The notes under the pieces: generated by a model
Databases searched by the model: none
The model's input: the letters and a program-made list of their open reading frames with translations, nothing else
What the model was told of the DNA's origin: nothing
In this document: one piece after another, positions 44,892-55,429 of the stretch
Numbering within the stretch: position 1 is the first letter of the stretch
Layout: every line of letters starts with the position of its first letter
Origin: Diabrotica undecimpunctata
Taxonomy: Eukaryota; Arthropoda; Insecta; Coleoptera; Chrysomelidae
Assembly: GCF_040954645.1 (NCBI RefSeq)
Contig: NC_092804.1
Location: 41,693,753-41,757,752 of the forward strand
Direction of reading: 5' to 3'
DNA length: 64,000 nucleotides
Translations under genes and position numbers: made by a program

Positions 44892-45617
44892 TTAATAATA
44901 GATTATTGTTAAATTGTCGGATAGGGATAGAGAAGGTAAGGTGTTATCTGTTTGTGAAGTATAGTCTATCCAGTTGGCATTTTTTAGCCGCCAGAAGTTT
45001 CTGGTTATAGTTTGTTCATAGTTGGAGATATCAGATGATACAAATATTGGAAAGTGGTTGCTGTCATATAGATCATCGGAAGTTTTCCAAGTTAGTGAAG
45101 TATATGTTTTTGGGTCGCTAAAACTAAGATCTATCGCCGAAAATGTGCCAGAGGAAAAGTTCAGATGCGTATTAGAGCCTGTATAGTACAGGAGTAGACA
45201 GGAGCCTGTGCAATTGATAACGTTTTCTATAGTTTTACCTTTGCCATTAGTGTGGTTTGACCCCCACATAAAGTTATGAGCATTGAAGTCACCTACTAGA
45301 ATATATGGAACGGGGAGCTGATATATAAGATTTAGAATTTCAATTTCTGTAAGGGGGTAGTTAGGAGGAATGTAAACACTGCATATCGTAAGTTTATTAG
45401 GACACCAAGTAGTTATGGCGATAGCCTCGAGTTCGGTGGTGATGAGAAGATGGGATGAATATATTTCACTTGAAATAAAAATAGATATCCCACCACTGGC
45501 TCTGTCACAATTAGTTCTGATATAATGATATCCTTCGAACTTTTTTAGTGTGGGAAGCTTAGATATTTTTGAGTTCGTTTCTTGTAGACATATGATATCG
45601 AGTTGTTTTTCTGTCAC
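44892..45617 (-). pseudogene. LINE ORF2 endonuclease (APE-type)
   Basis: The 241-residue frame carries APE-type endonuclease motifs: CLQETNSK (Glu), SGGISIFI, YIPPNYP, LVGDFNAHNFMWGS (Asp and Asn), FSAIDLSFSD and DSNHFPIFVS (terminal Asp-His pair). The first residues of the domain lie on the far side of the BEL element (52901-52960, QWNCDGF). The open frame therefore begins artificially at 45617. Confidence 0.85.
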
Positions 45618-45638
45618 TAGTTGTTGGATTCTTTCAAT

Positions 45639-45643
45639 ACGGG
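45639..45643. other. Target-site duplication ACGGG, left copy
   Basis: ACGGG precedes the left LTR and recurs at 52901-52905 after the right LTR. Five base pairs is in the normal 4-6 bp range for BEL/Pao integration. Confidence 0.9.
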
Positions 45644-46279
45644 TGGAATGGAAACAGGCTCGTTTAAAGAATTAAAGGCAGAAGGACCACCAGCCCAGGG
45701 GCTGGAATGAAAAACAGATTAAACACCAACTTATCTTTAATGCTAAGATTAAATAGTAATTTCTGATAACCGTCCGAAAACACTGTGATATGGGATATCT
45801 CACTACACTTTTCACTAAGGCTATTTTCACTATTATATATAATTACAAATAGAATTGCTTAGCGGAATGTCGTTTCTATGTTTAAAGCGAACTACTGGCA
45901 ACTCTGCTAGTTTGAATAGATTAACTGTTCATATGGAAAACTATAATTGCGGATTTAGAAAACACTGGTTACTATAAATGATTTAGTTGATAATTTCTAT
46001 GAATGCGATGCGAGTATAACTACTTAGTTACAAATACATATGATATATTATCGAAGAGAGTATTTGCGAGCTATATATAGCGAGTTTAGCTTACGAGATT
46101 TTGCGACCGACTTTGGTAATAGCTTGTTATGAACTGACTGGTAATATCCAAATTATGTAGGCAGGTAGTGCAGGGCTCGTACCCCTAAAAGTACCGTTAA
46201 ATATCTTTCTTTATTCCTTCTAAGAATTTCAATATCGTCATGGTTAAACATTAATATCGAGTGGAATGAAATTTCACCA
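45644..46279 (-). repeat. BEL/Pao 3' LTR (636 bp)
   Basis: On the plus strand it starts TGGAATGGAAACAGG and ends AAATTTCACCA. The copy at 52265-52900 is identical except at 46016 (A here, G at 52637) by direct reading. Because the element lies on the minus strand, this is its 3' LTR. TG...CA ends are present. Confidence 0.95.
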
Positions 46280-46361
46280 TTCTGGGGGGCGGCGGCGAAC
46301 AAATAGGCTAACAACTAAATATTTAACTAAACCTAAGTTATATATAAGAACAGTCTATTGT

Positions 46362-49300
46362 CTAACAACTAACTTTATCGCCTATAGGTAAAACGATAAC
46401 TTTGGTGATAGAACGCGTATATTCTCCATCAGCAGTTTTTAATCGTACAACTCTTACTTTACCGTCTTTGCCGGGTATAGTGGCAATCACTCGTCCAAGA
46501 GGCCAGCGCAATGGGATTGTGTCCTCACTCTTCACTAAGACTAAATCATTAACCTGAATATTAGGCAATGAACGTAGCCATTTAGGACGATTTTGCAAAT
46601 TATTTAGATAATCGACTGACCAACGCTTCCAAAAGGATTGTTGGATTTGCTGACATTGTTGCCAAGCAGTTAGTCGATTGGTATTTGTACACGTTAAATC
46701 AAAATCGGGATATGCAGTCAAAGAACTGCCTATTAAAAAATGTCCTGGGGTTAGCGGCTGCAGATCATTAGGATCATTTGACAGCGGATATAGTGGGCGA
46801 GAATTTAACACAGCTTCTATCTGAGTTAGAATAGTATACATCTCTTCGAATGTGAACCGTGAGTTTCCAACCAAGCGAACTAAATGATATTTAGCACTCT
46901 TAATAGCAGATTCCCACAATCCACCCCAATGGGGAGAGCGGGGTGGAATAAACTTCCAACGTATTTCGTTTTGATCTAAATAGGAGCGTATATTATCGAA
47001 ATTTGATTGAGACTTAAAAAAATCATATAAGTCACGAAGCTGATTATTAGCGCCAACGAAATTGGTTCCGTTATCACTAAAAATTATTTGCGGATTTCCT
47101 CGCCGTGAAATAAACCGTTTTAGAGATGCTAGAAATGAATTAGTGGTCAGATCACTGACCAATTCAATATGTATGGCTTTGGTAGCCATGCAAACAAACA
47201 AGGCAATATAACATTTTAAATTTGGAGCTTTGCGTAAGCGGGAAGAACGAATATACACGGGTCCAGCAAAGTCTATACCGGTTTTACTAAAAACACGAGT
47301 ATTCTGTACCCTATCTATAGGAAGCGGAGCCATAATTTGAGAAGCAGTATGTGCGTTAAACCGGTAGCACGTTAAACACTGCTTTATAATTCTTTTAACT
47401 TGTTTTAGGCCGCTGAGCGGCCAGTATCGTAGTCTTAAATTACCGAGAACATTTTGGGGACCAGTATGTCCCAGTCGGCAATGTTCTCTTTTTATTAAGA
47501 GAGAAACTACATGATTATTAGCGGGCAAGAGAATTGGAAATTTTTGACTGTCATCAATCGTTGCATTCTGAAGTCTACCACCTACTCTTAAGATACCAGT
47601 TTTGTCGATGAAGGGATTAAGCGATAGCAATTGTTTGTTATCTATAGGTTTATTGCTTGTCAAAAGTAAAAATTCTTTAGAAAAGTTTTCTGACTGAACT
47701 TGGCGTACAATGAACATATGCGCATGCGAGAGTTCATCGACCGTTAAAGGACCTAACATTTTTGTTTGTTTATTTTTTAAATTGTAAATGAACCGAAAAA
47801 CATAAGCTACTGAATGTTGTAGCTTGGAAAATTTGGAAAAGCGTGCGAACATTATTGTCCACGAGTTCTCCACCTTATCTGAGATTACAAGAGAAATCTT
47901 TTTGATTTCGGGAAGATTTTCAACAGGGGAAAACGAATTAAAATTATCGAAATCAAAACTATACATTCGCAGGAACTCAGGGCCATGTAGCCAAAAATCT
48001 AGCATGTTTTCGTCGAAATTGCCGCGAGTTAGCATATCTGCAGGATTCAAATGAGACCGAATATGTCTCCACATAGAAATCATACTTAAGCTTTGAATTG
48101 TAGAGACGCGATTGGCTACAAATGTCATGTAACTGTTTGCGGGATTTTTTATCCAGCTAAGTGCAATCTGTGAATCGGACCAATAATTTATCGTATCGAT
48201 TGTAACGCGATCGTTTAAAATAGATATCATTTGATGAACTAGTTTGGAAAGTAGTTCCATTGCACATAATTCCAACTTTGGAATAGTGAGTTTATTTTTG
48301 AGTGGAGCAACACGAGACTTAGCGGTAATTAAATTACTAGACAATGAGTTGTCACTATATTGGGCAACAAGATAGATGCAAGCCCCAAAAGCGGTTAGGC
48401 TTGCATCACAGAAACCGTGGATATCAATTTTTGTGATTTTTTTGTTTACAAAAATAAAACGAGGTACTTCAATATTATTTACTTTAGCGAGGGTAGTTAA
48501 GAACGTTTTCCATCGTTTAAATATCATTGGATCGGTGATTGGGTCATCCCAATTTACCCTTAGTTTCCAAAGTTCTTGCATGAGTAGTTTACCGTTAACA
48601 ATTATGGGATTAACTATCCCAAGCGGGTCATAACAGGAGCTAATGCAACTAAGAACTCGTCGCTTAGTTATTGGTTCCAGGTCAATCGAAGTATTCGCGG
48701 ATATTTTTATCGTATCTACTATTGGGTTCCATTTTAATCCTAAAATTTTGTATGGCGCTTCCTCTAAACTCAAATCAAACTCTGCTGTATCAGATTGCGA
48801 AATTTCTTGCAAAAAAGATGGTATGTTCGAGCACCACTTGTGAAGATAAAATCCGTGTTTATTTAAAACAGCATTTAATTCTGAATAAAGCTGTCTAAGT
48901 TCGTGAAACTTATCGGTTCCTCCTAGGATATCATCCATATATGTTTGCTTTAATAAAGCTTTAGATGCGAGTGGTGCTTGGGAGTTCCTAAGGGCTATGT
49001 CCTTAATAACTCTAGTAGCTAGAAATGGAGAGCAATTTTGACCGAAACTAACGCGAGATAATTCAATACACTTGAAATCTTCTGAGGGTGAGTCCCTCCA
49101 GAGAATATTTTGTAAATATCGATGATGCGGAGACATTTCTATCATGCGATACATCTTATTGATGTCAGCGGTCAAAACAAATTTATAAGTCCGAAATCGA
49201 CACAATATATCAAAAAGGTTGTCTTGTACTTGAAACCCTTTGAGAGTCAACTCGTTCAAAGAAAATCCGGAGCTGGATTTTGCGGAAAAATCAAATACTA

Positions 49301-51767
49301 CACGAAATTTAGTGGACGAAACTCCCTCCTTAATAACAGCTCTATGGGGGATAAAATATTTATGTTCATTTAAACAATTAGTGAGTGTAAGCGGTATGAC
49401 CTTTGCGTGTTCTAAGGATAAATACTCTTCTATTGTCTTTTTGTATTCTCTGAAAAAACTATGGTCTTTGAAAAATTTTTTCTCTAGTGTGAGAAATCGT
49501 CTTTTTGCGATGGTAAATGAATCACCCAATTGTTTTACTCCTGAGCAAGCAAGCGGCATTTCAACTTGATATCGACCTGACTCTAAAATTTTAGTAGTAG
49601 CGGCGAAGAGCGTTTCGGCCATTTCTTCCTCTTCAGAACGAGAACATCGCGAGGGAAGTTCCTCTAATTCCCAGAATTTTTCCAAAATTGAACATATATC
49701 TTTTTCTCCACCGTCGGAACCTACGGTTAGATTATTTTCGTCCTGAACAGATAAAAAAGAATGTGTTGTTGGGACACGATAATTGCCTTTTTGGTGGCTT
49801 AAATTAGGAACTGGCCCTGCAACTACATAGCCGAATGCAGTTTCTAGAAGCGTGGGTTGATTATGACCTAGTGAAATAAGGTCGCCTTTTACTATGCTAA
49901 AATAAAGATCAGCACCTATTAATATATCAATATTGCTGGGTTCCCAAAAATGAGGATCGGCCAGCTCGTGTATTAGATGATCGGGTATTTTTAAACCATG
50001 AGGGTTTAAAGCGATTTGCGGTAATCGCTCAGTAATTCGATCTATTACTGAGCAAGAAGCATCAAATTGTTGATAAGGATTAATTTTGGAGTGTAACACA
50101 ATATCTAAAATTTCATTTGATTGAACAAGGCCATTGTTTCCTAGACCGGAAATGGATAATTTTTGCGTTCTAGTGAGATACTGCAATCGATTTGCTAAGT
50201 CTTTCGATATGAAACTTTGCTGACTTCCTGAATCTAAAATTAATTTGACAGAAAATGGTTTACCCGTTCTTGAATATACTTTTGCCTGAGCGGTAGGTAA
50301 AAGGATTTGGCAATTATTTTTACTAAGGGCGGATAAATTAGTAGTACCTATAGATGAACAACCTTGATTACTAGCAATATTTGTGTCGGATACCAATAAA
50401 TTAGCGGGCGAATTTTGAGTAAGAAAAGTACTATTTTGTGTTAGAGATGGATTGGACAAATGAGCGTCCCTAGTAGAACCGTTAATTCTGTTCCCATTAT
50501 GTCTCAGAGATTGACTATTTTGTGATAGATTTTGAACCCTTTGCTGAGTTTCAACTCGCGACGAATTAGTTTCTAAATGAATGAGCGAATGATGATCCCT
50601 ACCACAGGACTGACATCTAGACAAGGATTTGCAACTCGACAAGATATGCATATTTGACAGACAATTAAAACAAAGAGATTTTGATTTGACAAATCGATGT
50701 CTCTCTTGCGGCGATAATTTTAAGAATTTTGTACACACATATGTGGAATGCGATCGCTCATTGCAATAACTACAATATTTACCATTGGAACTACTGTTTC
50801 TCGTAGTCGAATCAGACACCTTCGCGTGAAAGTTTACCTTGGGAGAATCTTTATGTGAGTTTCTACTAAAACTATTACCGGGTTTTGAGCTACCATCGAA
50901 CATATTTAAGTTTTCCAGTATTGTATAGCGCTTTTTTAAAAATTCAAAAAATATATCAACCGAGGGGAGTGCGGTTAAATCTCGTTCACTTTCAAAAGCT
51001 CGTCGACTTTGAAAGTCCAGTTTTTTCTCTAGCAAAAATACGAGAAGCGTCTCAAAGGTAACTTGAGCAGATAGTCTAAGATTTTTTATTAAATCCAGTG
51101 TTTTTTTACTCGTAACATAGAAATTCCGTATTTCGCTAGCATTACATTTATTTATATGCTTTTGATCCAGTAACGTCTGATACAGAGAATTTAATAACTT
51201 ATTCTTATCTTCATAATTATTTTTTAGCGTTGAAATAGCGACATCCAAGTTCTGATTTGTAACGGGTAGAGATTCTATTAAGCTAAGCGGTTGCCCTCTA
51301 AGTAAACTTTTGAGATAGTAGAACTTTTCACTATCTGATTTTAATTTGGGATTGTTCAATACAAGCGAAGAAAATAAATCAAAGAAGGACATCCATTCTT
51401 GTGGATCCCCAGAAAACGGTCTTATATTAATATCAGGCAACTTTACATTTGAAACACTATCAACTATTTTATTAGATGTAGACAAATTTTCAATTAATTC
51501 CTGCAATTGGGCTAACGCGAGTTCAAATCTCTCATATACGGACTCATCTTCCTCAGTATCGGACGTCACTGAATCTGAATCTTTTAACATATCTATTTCA
51601 CTTTGAATTTGTTGATATTTTTTATAGTTTTCGGATAAATTTTCATATTTGATTTTAACTAAATGAGGGTTATCTACTTGCGACTTTACAAATTTTTCTA
51701 TCCGTGTTAGTTGGGCCTTACAGCTGCTGCGCTGATTTTTTAAAATTACTGTATTATTAGTGGCCAT
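46362..51767 (-). CDS. BEL/Pao Gag-Pol polyprotein, intact
   Basis: 1801 residues, ATG at 51767, just inside the 5' LTR. Gag: coiled N terminus (1-110), then Cys-rich zinc knuckles at about 332-390. Protease: LDSGSQQS with Asp512. RT: about 790-1010, with catalytic YMDD at 943-946. RNase H: GFCDAS (Asp1121) and SDSQIALSW (Asp1198). Integrase: His/Cys zinc part at about 1429-1467 (CLTC), then the DDE triad at Asp1499 (GIDFAGP), Asp1565 (SDNGTNF) and Glu1619 (WESAIKSAK). The C terminus (about 1735-1795) has WPLGRV and VRVVRLKT, the DUF5641 region of BEL/Pao. All catalytic residues that I can check are present. Protease, RT, RNase H, integrase order is that of BEL/Pao. No frameshift between gag and pol, as is usual for this group. 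Confidence 0.97.
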   Translation of the reverse strand: MATNNTVILKNQRSSCKAQLTRIEKFVKSQVDNPHLVKIKYENLSENYKKYQQIQSEIDMLKDSDSVTSDTEEDESVYERFELALAQLQELIENLSTSNKIVDSVSNVKLPDINIRPFSGDPQEWMSFFDLFSSLVLNNPKLKSDSEKFYYLKSLLRGQPLSLIESLPVTNQNLDVAISTLKNNYEDKNKLLNSLYQTLLDQKHINKCNASEIRNFYVTSKKTLDLIKNLRLSAQVTFETLLVFLLEKKLDFQSRRAFESERDLTALPSVDIFFEFLKKRYTILENLNMFDGSSKPGNSFSRNSHKDSPKVNFHAKVSDSTTRNSSSNGKYCSYCNERSHSTYVCTKFLKLSPQERHRFVKSKSLCFNCLSNMHILSSCKSLSRCQSCGRDHHSLIHLETNSSRVETQQRVQNLSQNSQSLRHNGNRINGSTRDAHLSNPSLTQNSTFLTQNSPANLLVSDTNIASNQGCSSIGTTNLSALSKNNCQILLPTAQAKVYSRTGKPFSVKLILDSGSQQSFISKDLANRLQYLTRTQKLSISGLGNNGLVQSNEILDIVLHSKINPYQQFDASCSVIDRITERLPQIALNPHGLKIPDHLIHELADPHFWEPSNIDILIGADLYFSIVKGDLISLGHNQPTLLETAFGYVVAGPVPNLSHQKGNYRVPTTHSFLSVQDENNLTVGSDGGEKDICSILEKFWELEELPSRCSRSEEEEMAETLFAATTKILESGRYQVEMPLACSGVKQLGDSFTIAKRRFLTLEKKFFKDHSFFREYKKTIEEYLSLEHAKVIPLTLTNCLNEHKYFIPHRAVIKEGVSSTKFRVVFDFSAKSSSGFSLNELTLKGFQVQDNLFDILCRFRTYKFVLTADINKMYRMIEMSPHHRYLQNILWRDSPSEDFKCIELSRVSFGQNCSPFLATRVIKDIALRNSQAPLASKALLKQTYMDDILGGTDKFHELRQLYSELNAVLNKHGFYLHKWCSNIPSFLQEISQSDTAEFDLSLEEAPYKILGLKWNPIVDTIKISANTSIDLEPITKRRVLSCISSCYDPLGIVNPIIVNGKLLMQELWKLRVNWDDPITDPMIFKRWKTFLTTLAKVNNIEVPRFIFVNKKITKIDIHGFCDASLTAFGACIYLVAQYSDNSLSSNLITAKSRVAPLKNKLTIPKLELCAMELLSKLVHQMISILNDRVTIDTINYWSDSQIALSWIKNPANSYMTFVANRVSTIQSLSMISMWRHIRSHLNPADMLTRGNFDENMLDFWLHGPEFLRMYSFDFDNFNSFSPVENLPEIKKISLVISDKVENSWTIMFARFSKFSKLQHSVAYVFRFIYNLKNKQTKMLGPLTVDELSHAHMFIVRQVQSENFSKEFLLLTSNKPIDNKQLLSLNPFIDKTGILRVGGRLQNATIDDSQKFPILLPANNHVVSLLIKREHCRLGHTGPQNVLGNLRLRYWPLSGLKQVKRIIKQCLTCYRFNAHTASQIMAPLPIDRVQNTRVFSKTGIDFAGPVYIRSSRLRKAPNLKCYIALFVCMATKAIHIELVSDLTTNSFLASLKRFISRRGNPQIIFSDNGTNFVGANNQLRDLYDFFKSQSNFDNIRSYLDQNEIRWKFIPPRSPHWGGLWESAIKSAKYHLVRLVGNSRFTFEEMYTILTQIEAVLNSRPLYPLSNDPNDLQPLTPGHFLIGSSLTAYPDFDLTCTNTNRLTAWQQCQQIQQSFWKRWSVDYLNNLQNRPKWLRSLPNIQVNDLVLVKSEDTIPLRWPLGRVIATIPGKDGKVRVVRLKTADGEYTRSITKVIVLPIGDKVSC

Positions 51768-52240
51768 TTCAAATTATTTAATCAGATTAAAATATGAATC
51801 AAAATAAATTCTTTACCAAAATAATTGCGTAATTAAACTATAAAAAATATAACACTATTGGCGTTATATTATTAAGACAGTATTAAATTAAATATCTATG
51901 TAAATATTTAAAATGCGAACATGAAAAATGCGAACGTCTTATCGAAATTAATAGAGAAAGTCTTATTGTTTCTTAAAATATGTAAATACGAAAATATAGT
52001 TCCTTGGAATTTTTTACCACTCAAGCTGGGTATGGGGTCGTCAACTTTTCAAATTCCTTGTCCTTCGTAGAATCGGCTAAGCTCCTTACAGGCGGCTGGA
52101 GCTGGAACTGCACGTCACGATCGCCACCCTTGTCTCACAATGTTGCCGGCGCGCACTTAAGTCTTAGATTTGCAGAAAGTTTGTGTTTAAAGTTCTATTT
52201 TTCGGAAAAAAGTTATATGAATTATAATACTTGGGTTAAT

Positions 52241-52259
52241 CCAGCTCGAATATGGACCA
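52241..52259 (-). other. Candidate tRNA primer binding site
   Basis: Read on the minus strand, TGGTCCATATTCGAGCTGG begins 5 bp after the 5' LTR end. Its complement ends GGACCA and contains TTCGAAT-like T-loop sequence (CTCGAAT), as a tRNA 3' end would. I do not name the tRNA. Confidence 0.7.
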
Positions 52260-52264
52260 AAAAA

Positions 52265-52900
52265 TGGAATGGAAACAGGCTCGTTTAAAGAATTAAAGGC
52301 AGAAGGACCACCAGCCCAGGGGCTGGAATGAAAAACAGATTAAACACCAACTTATCTTTAATGCTAAGATTAAATAGTAATTTCTGATAACCGTCCGAAA
52401 ACACTGTGATATGGGATATCTCACTACACTTTTCACTAAGGCTATTTTCACTATTATATATAATTACAAATAGAATTGCTTAGCGGAATGTCGTTTCTAT
52501 GTTTAAAGCGAACTACTGGCAACTCTGCTAGTTTGAATAGATTAACTGTTCATATGGAAAACTATAATTGCGGATTTAGAAAACACTGGTTACTATAAAT
52601 GATTTAGTTGATAATTTCTATGAATGCGATGCGAGTGTAACTACTTAGTTACAAATACATATGATATATTATCGAAGAGAGTATTTGCGAGCTATATATA
52701 GCGAGTTTAGCTTACGAGATTTTGCGACCGACTTTGGTAATAGCTTGTTATGAACTGACTGGTAATATCCAAATTATGTAGGCAGGTAGTGCAGGGCTCG
52801 TACCCCTAAAAGTACCGTTAAATATCTTTCTTTATTCCTTCTAAGAATTTCAATATCGTCATGGTTAAACATTAATATCGAGTGGAATGAAATTTCACCA
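52265..52900 (-). repeat. BEL/Pao 5' LTR (636 bp)
   Basis: It is the partner of 45644-46279, with one difference (52637). It is followed on the right by ACGGG (52901-52905), the second copy of the target duplication. Confidence 0.95.
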
Positions 52901-53040
52901 ACGGGGAAAGAACCCATCGCAGTTCCATTGGATTAAATTGAAGGTGAATCTTGAGTTGAAGGGGTAAGAGACAACTGAGATGGTTGTTCTGGCTGTTGGG
53001 AGAGAAGGGTTTTGATTTCATCATCGGTTAGGAGTTCAGA

Positions 53041-54342
53041 TTAGACGCTGATATTATCAGAGTCATCTGGGTTTAGCTGTCTTTTGATTTTCTTTTGAAG
53101 TCTCGTAAGTCGATTTTTAAGGGATCTTTCCTTAGTTTTTGAATGGAGAACTGTTATGTCTTGTAATAGTCCTTCAATATTTGACGTAAAAACAAAAGCT
53201 TCATTAAGTGGACTAGGATTACCATGTGTATTTTCTAGGAAAGCAATAAACTGAGTCTCGGTCAAAGTTAGACCAGATGGATTATTTTTATAAATGGCCG
53301 CTACGGATTGTAGTGAACTAGCTGTTAGATTATGTTCCTCTGATTTTGTAGTTTTTGTTTTTTTCTTGTGAGGTTTGGAGATAGTGTTTGTTTTTGTGGA
53401 TAACGGAGGAAGCATTTGGTTAGACGCTGGTTCGGGTGTACTTGCTGAAGATAATAGAGAAGGAATATCAGAATTGCTGTCTGTTGATATAGCTCTTTTT
53501 TGTCCTTGTGTGGGTGAAATTGATGGGTGTATAGTTTCAGTATCTATTTCAGTGTGGGTTTCTGTGCAATTTAAAGTAGTTAGGTCTGATTGAACAGGAG
53601 TATTTACGTCAGAAATTATATCAGTAATTTTAGATGTAGAGGGCTCTAGATGGGGTAGTTCAGTTTGAGAAAAAGTAGTTGGATTATTGGTACATGAGTC
53701 AGCGGTATGTCCGACCTCTTTACATAAAAAACAATGCAATTTATCCGTAGAAATAAATATTCTATAAGGTGTGTTTTCGTATGTAATAACGAAGTTTCTA
53801 TCTACTGAAAAGTTCTCTTTATCGGGGATAATATACGTTACTCTTCGGAAGCTCATTATGTGTGCATAACCTTCTCCGAGTGCACCACATTTCACAAATG
53901 ACACAGGAGAGACCAGCTGTAATCCAATATCTTTAAGGGCTTTCTCAATTATGGAATGTGGAATTGAAGGAGATACGTTAGATATAAGAAGGCGTTTAGC
54001 TGGGGTGATAAGTCTTCTGATGGGAACTACTGTAGAGTTGATAGAGATATTTTGATGTGTTTTTAGAAGGTTATCGACAACTGTAGGCGAGGAAAGATAA
54101 ATACAGATGCGGTTATTTGGAATACGTGATGCAAAGGTAATGTTTTTTGGGATAACAATGTCCCCTATAGCTTTAACATAGTCAAATAAAACAGTATTTG
54201 GAATAGCGTGCATTAAAATGGCTTGCTCCTTACGTGGGAAAGTAGCAGCGACATATGATTTTGTGGGGAGGACTTGTGGAGTTGTGAGGTTTTGATTTGA
54301 GTTCATTTTTGTGAGTGTTCCTGGACACCAAAAACACTTCAC
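53041..54342 (-). CDS. LINE ORF1 (Gag-like, CCHC zinc knuckle)
   Basis: This is an open frame of 433 residues. A nucleic-acid-binding layout is visible: a long N-terminal part with RRLITPAKRLLISNVSPSIPHSIIEKALKDIGLQ (about 109-142, RRM-like), then one CCHC zinc knuckle at Cys204-Cys207-His212-Cys217 (CX2CX4HX4C). A Ser/Thr-rich low-complexity region and a basic C terminus follow. Such proteins coat LINE RNA and help bring it to the target. The stop lies about 100 bp before the start of ORF2 sequence. The in-frame first Met may not be the real start; the Met at residue 13 is also plausible. The frame is intact, unlike ORF2. Confidence 0.82.
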   Translation of the reverse strand: MKCFWCPGTLTKMNSNQNLTTPQVLPTKSYVAATFPRKEQAILMHAIPNTVLFDYVKAIGDIVIPKNITFASRIPNNRICIYLSSPTVVDNLLKTHQNISINSTVVPIRRLITPAKRLLISNVSPSIPHSIIEKALKDIGLQLVSPVSFVKCGALGEGYAHIMSFRRVTYIIPDKENFSVDRNFVITYENTPYRIFISTDKLHCFLCKEVGHTADSCTNNPTTFSQTELPHLEPSTSKITDIISDVNTPVQSDLTTLNCTETHTEIDTETIHPSISPTQGQKRAISTDSNSDIPSLLSSASTPEPASNQMLPPLSTKTNTISKPHKKKTKTTKSEEHNLTASSLQSVAAIYKNNPSGLTLTETQFIAFLENTHGNPSPLNEAFVFTSNIEGLLQDITVLHSKTKERSLKNRLTRLQKKIKRQLNPDDSDNISV

Positions 54343-54814
54343 TTAATTTTTAGTATTGCAACAGTCGTCCTATTAGGACACTGTGGATAAAATAATAGGA
54401 ATATAACAGTTACCTGTATCTGCAGTTTTCTTTCAGTTGAATATAATAATAGTATAGTCCAATAATAATTGCTGTTTCCATAACACACAAAATAATTCGA
54501 ATTATCACATCACAAGGTAATGTTTACTCGTTGGCTACCTCAATGGGAATCTTGAATACTAATTAATTGTAATATAACTATTAAATACTGTTTAATATAC
54601 ACACAATTATTAAAAACTAATAGGAGAACTTTTAATTATCAAGTTTAACTTTGACAGTTATTTGACAATGATTTTTAAAATTGAATAATTTTAAAATTCA
54701 CATTCAAACGAAATAATAAATTATAATACAATATAAATAAATATCGTTTCATAGTAAATTTAATTAATATATAAATATAATATAATAATTGTATTTATGT
54801 GATATTACGAGCCC
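54343..54814. other. Probable LINE 5' UTR and flank
   Basis: No protein motif. The sequence directly upstream of ORF1 is likely the LINE 5' untranslated region with its internal promoter, but no boundary is evident. ATTTTTAAA-like words at 41751 and 54671 could be a target duplication; they are too AT-rich to trust. Confidence 0.4.
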
Positions 54815-55429
54815 TAACAACTATATGTTGGAACAAGCAGTTATTTTGTGAATAAAATAGCAATTTATTGAAACTCTTTTATTTAAACTTTTTAAGTTGT
54901 AAATATGAAATTAACAAAATTTTTCAATGTATGGAAATATTTTTACAGCTTTGTTATATATTTTATAGTGATTACTATTTAATTAACTGCTGACAACTAA
55001 ATATTGGAACATGGTTTGCTTTTCTTCACGTTTCTTAAGTTTTATCAGGATGATGGCAAGAAGACTTTAAAATCAAACATACGAGTAGGTAGTGCGTTGT
55101 CAACAATAATTTTCACTCGTCATTTGAGTATGAATAGTTAACAACCGTCGCGTCAGTTTTATTACGAGTAAAATGATAGAATATAATAGGATAATAAACA
55201 AATAAGGATAGGAACGTTTAGAGAACGCCATTTTGAACGTTATTATATGACTTATAAGTTTATTCTCTTCTCAAATTTGTTTCAACCGCTTTATTTTTTG
55301 CTGATAGACAAAAACGCAAAAGTTTACCGTGTTTTGACCTTAATTTGGTAATAATTAATTAAGTCTAAAAAATGACTGCAGGAAACATATAGGTTCTTGT
55401 TATAGAGGTCCATACTACTCAAAACAACC

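Larger units (their letters stand above)
45644..52900 (-). mobile_element. Intact BEL/Pao LTR retrotransposon
   Basis: It is 7257 bp with 636-bp LTRs, a 5-bp duplication (ACGGG), a primer site next to the 5' LTR and a single intact polyprotein gene. It integrated into ORF2 of an I/LOA-like LINE. One LTR difference in 636 and an unbroken 1801-codon frame indicate a young, possibly still active copy. No env-like frame is seen. Confidence 0.95.
41762..54342 (-). mobile_element. I/LOA-like LINE, nearly full length, split by the BEL element
   Basis: On the minus strand the order is ORF1 (53041-54342), the start of ORF2 (about 52901-52960), the BEL insertion (45639-52905 including both duplication copies), and the rest of ORF2 (41930-45638). 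The A-tail reads as T14 on the plus strand at 41762-41775. Without the insert and one TSD copy, endonuclease codons across the junction are in register, so the insertion struck a then-continuous ORF2. Presence of RNase H points to the I/LOA group rather than classical Jockey. The 5' end is uncertain; it may reach to about 54670. Confidence 0.85.

Noticed and set aside
47824..51606. Several plus-strand frames opposite the BEL polyprotein
   Set aside because: They are antisense shadows of the 1801-residue frame and show no motif.
52004..52288. 94-residue plus-strand frame at the BEL 5' LTR border
   Set aside because: It spans the primer site and LTR edge of the element on the opposite strand and is a chance frame.
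41751..54680. ATTTTTAAA as the target duplication of the I/LOA-like LINE
   Set aside because: The word is low complexity and occurs by chance in AT-rich DNA; the 5' end of the LINE is not defined well enough.
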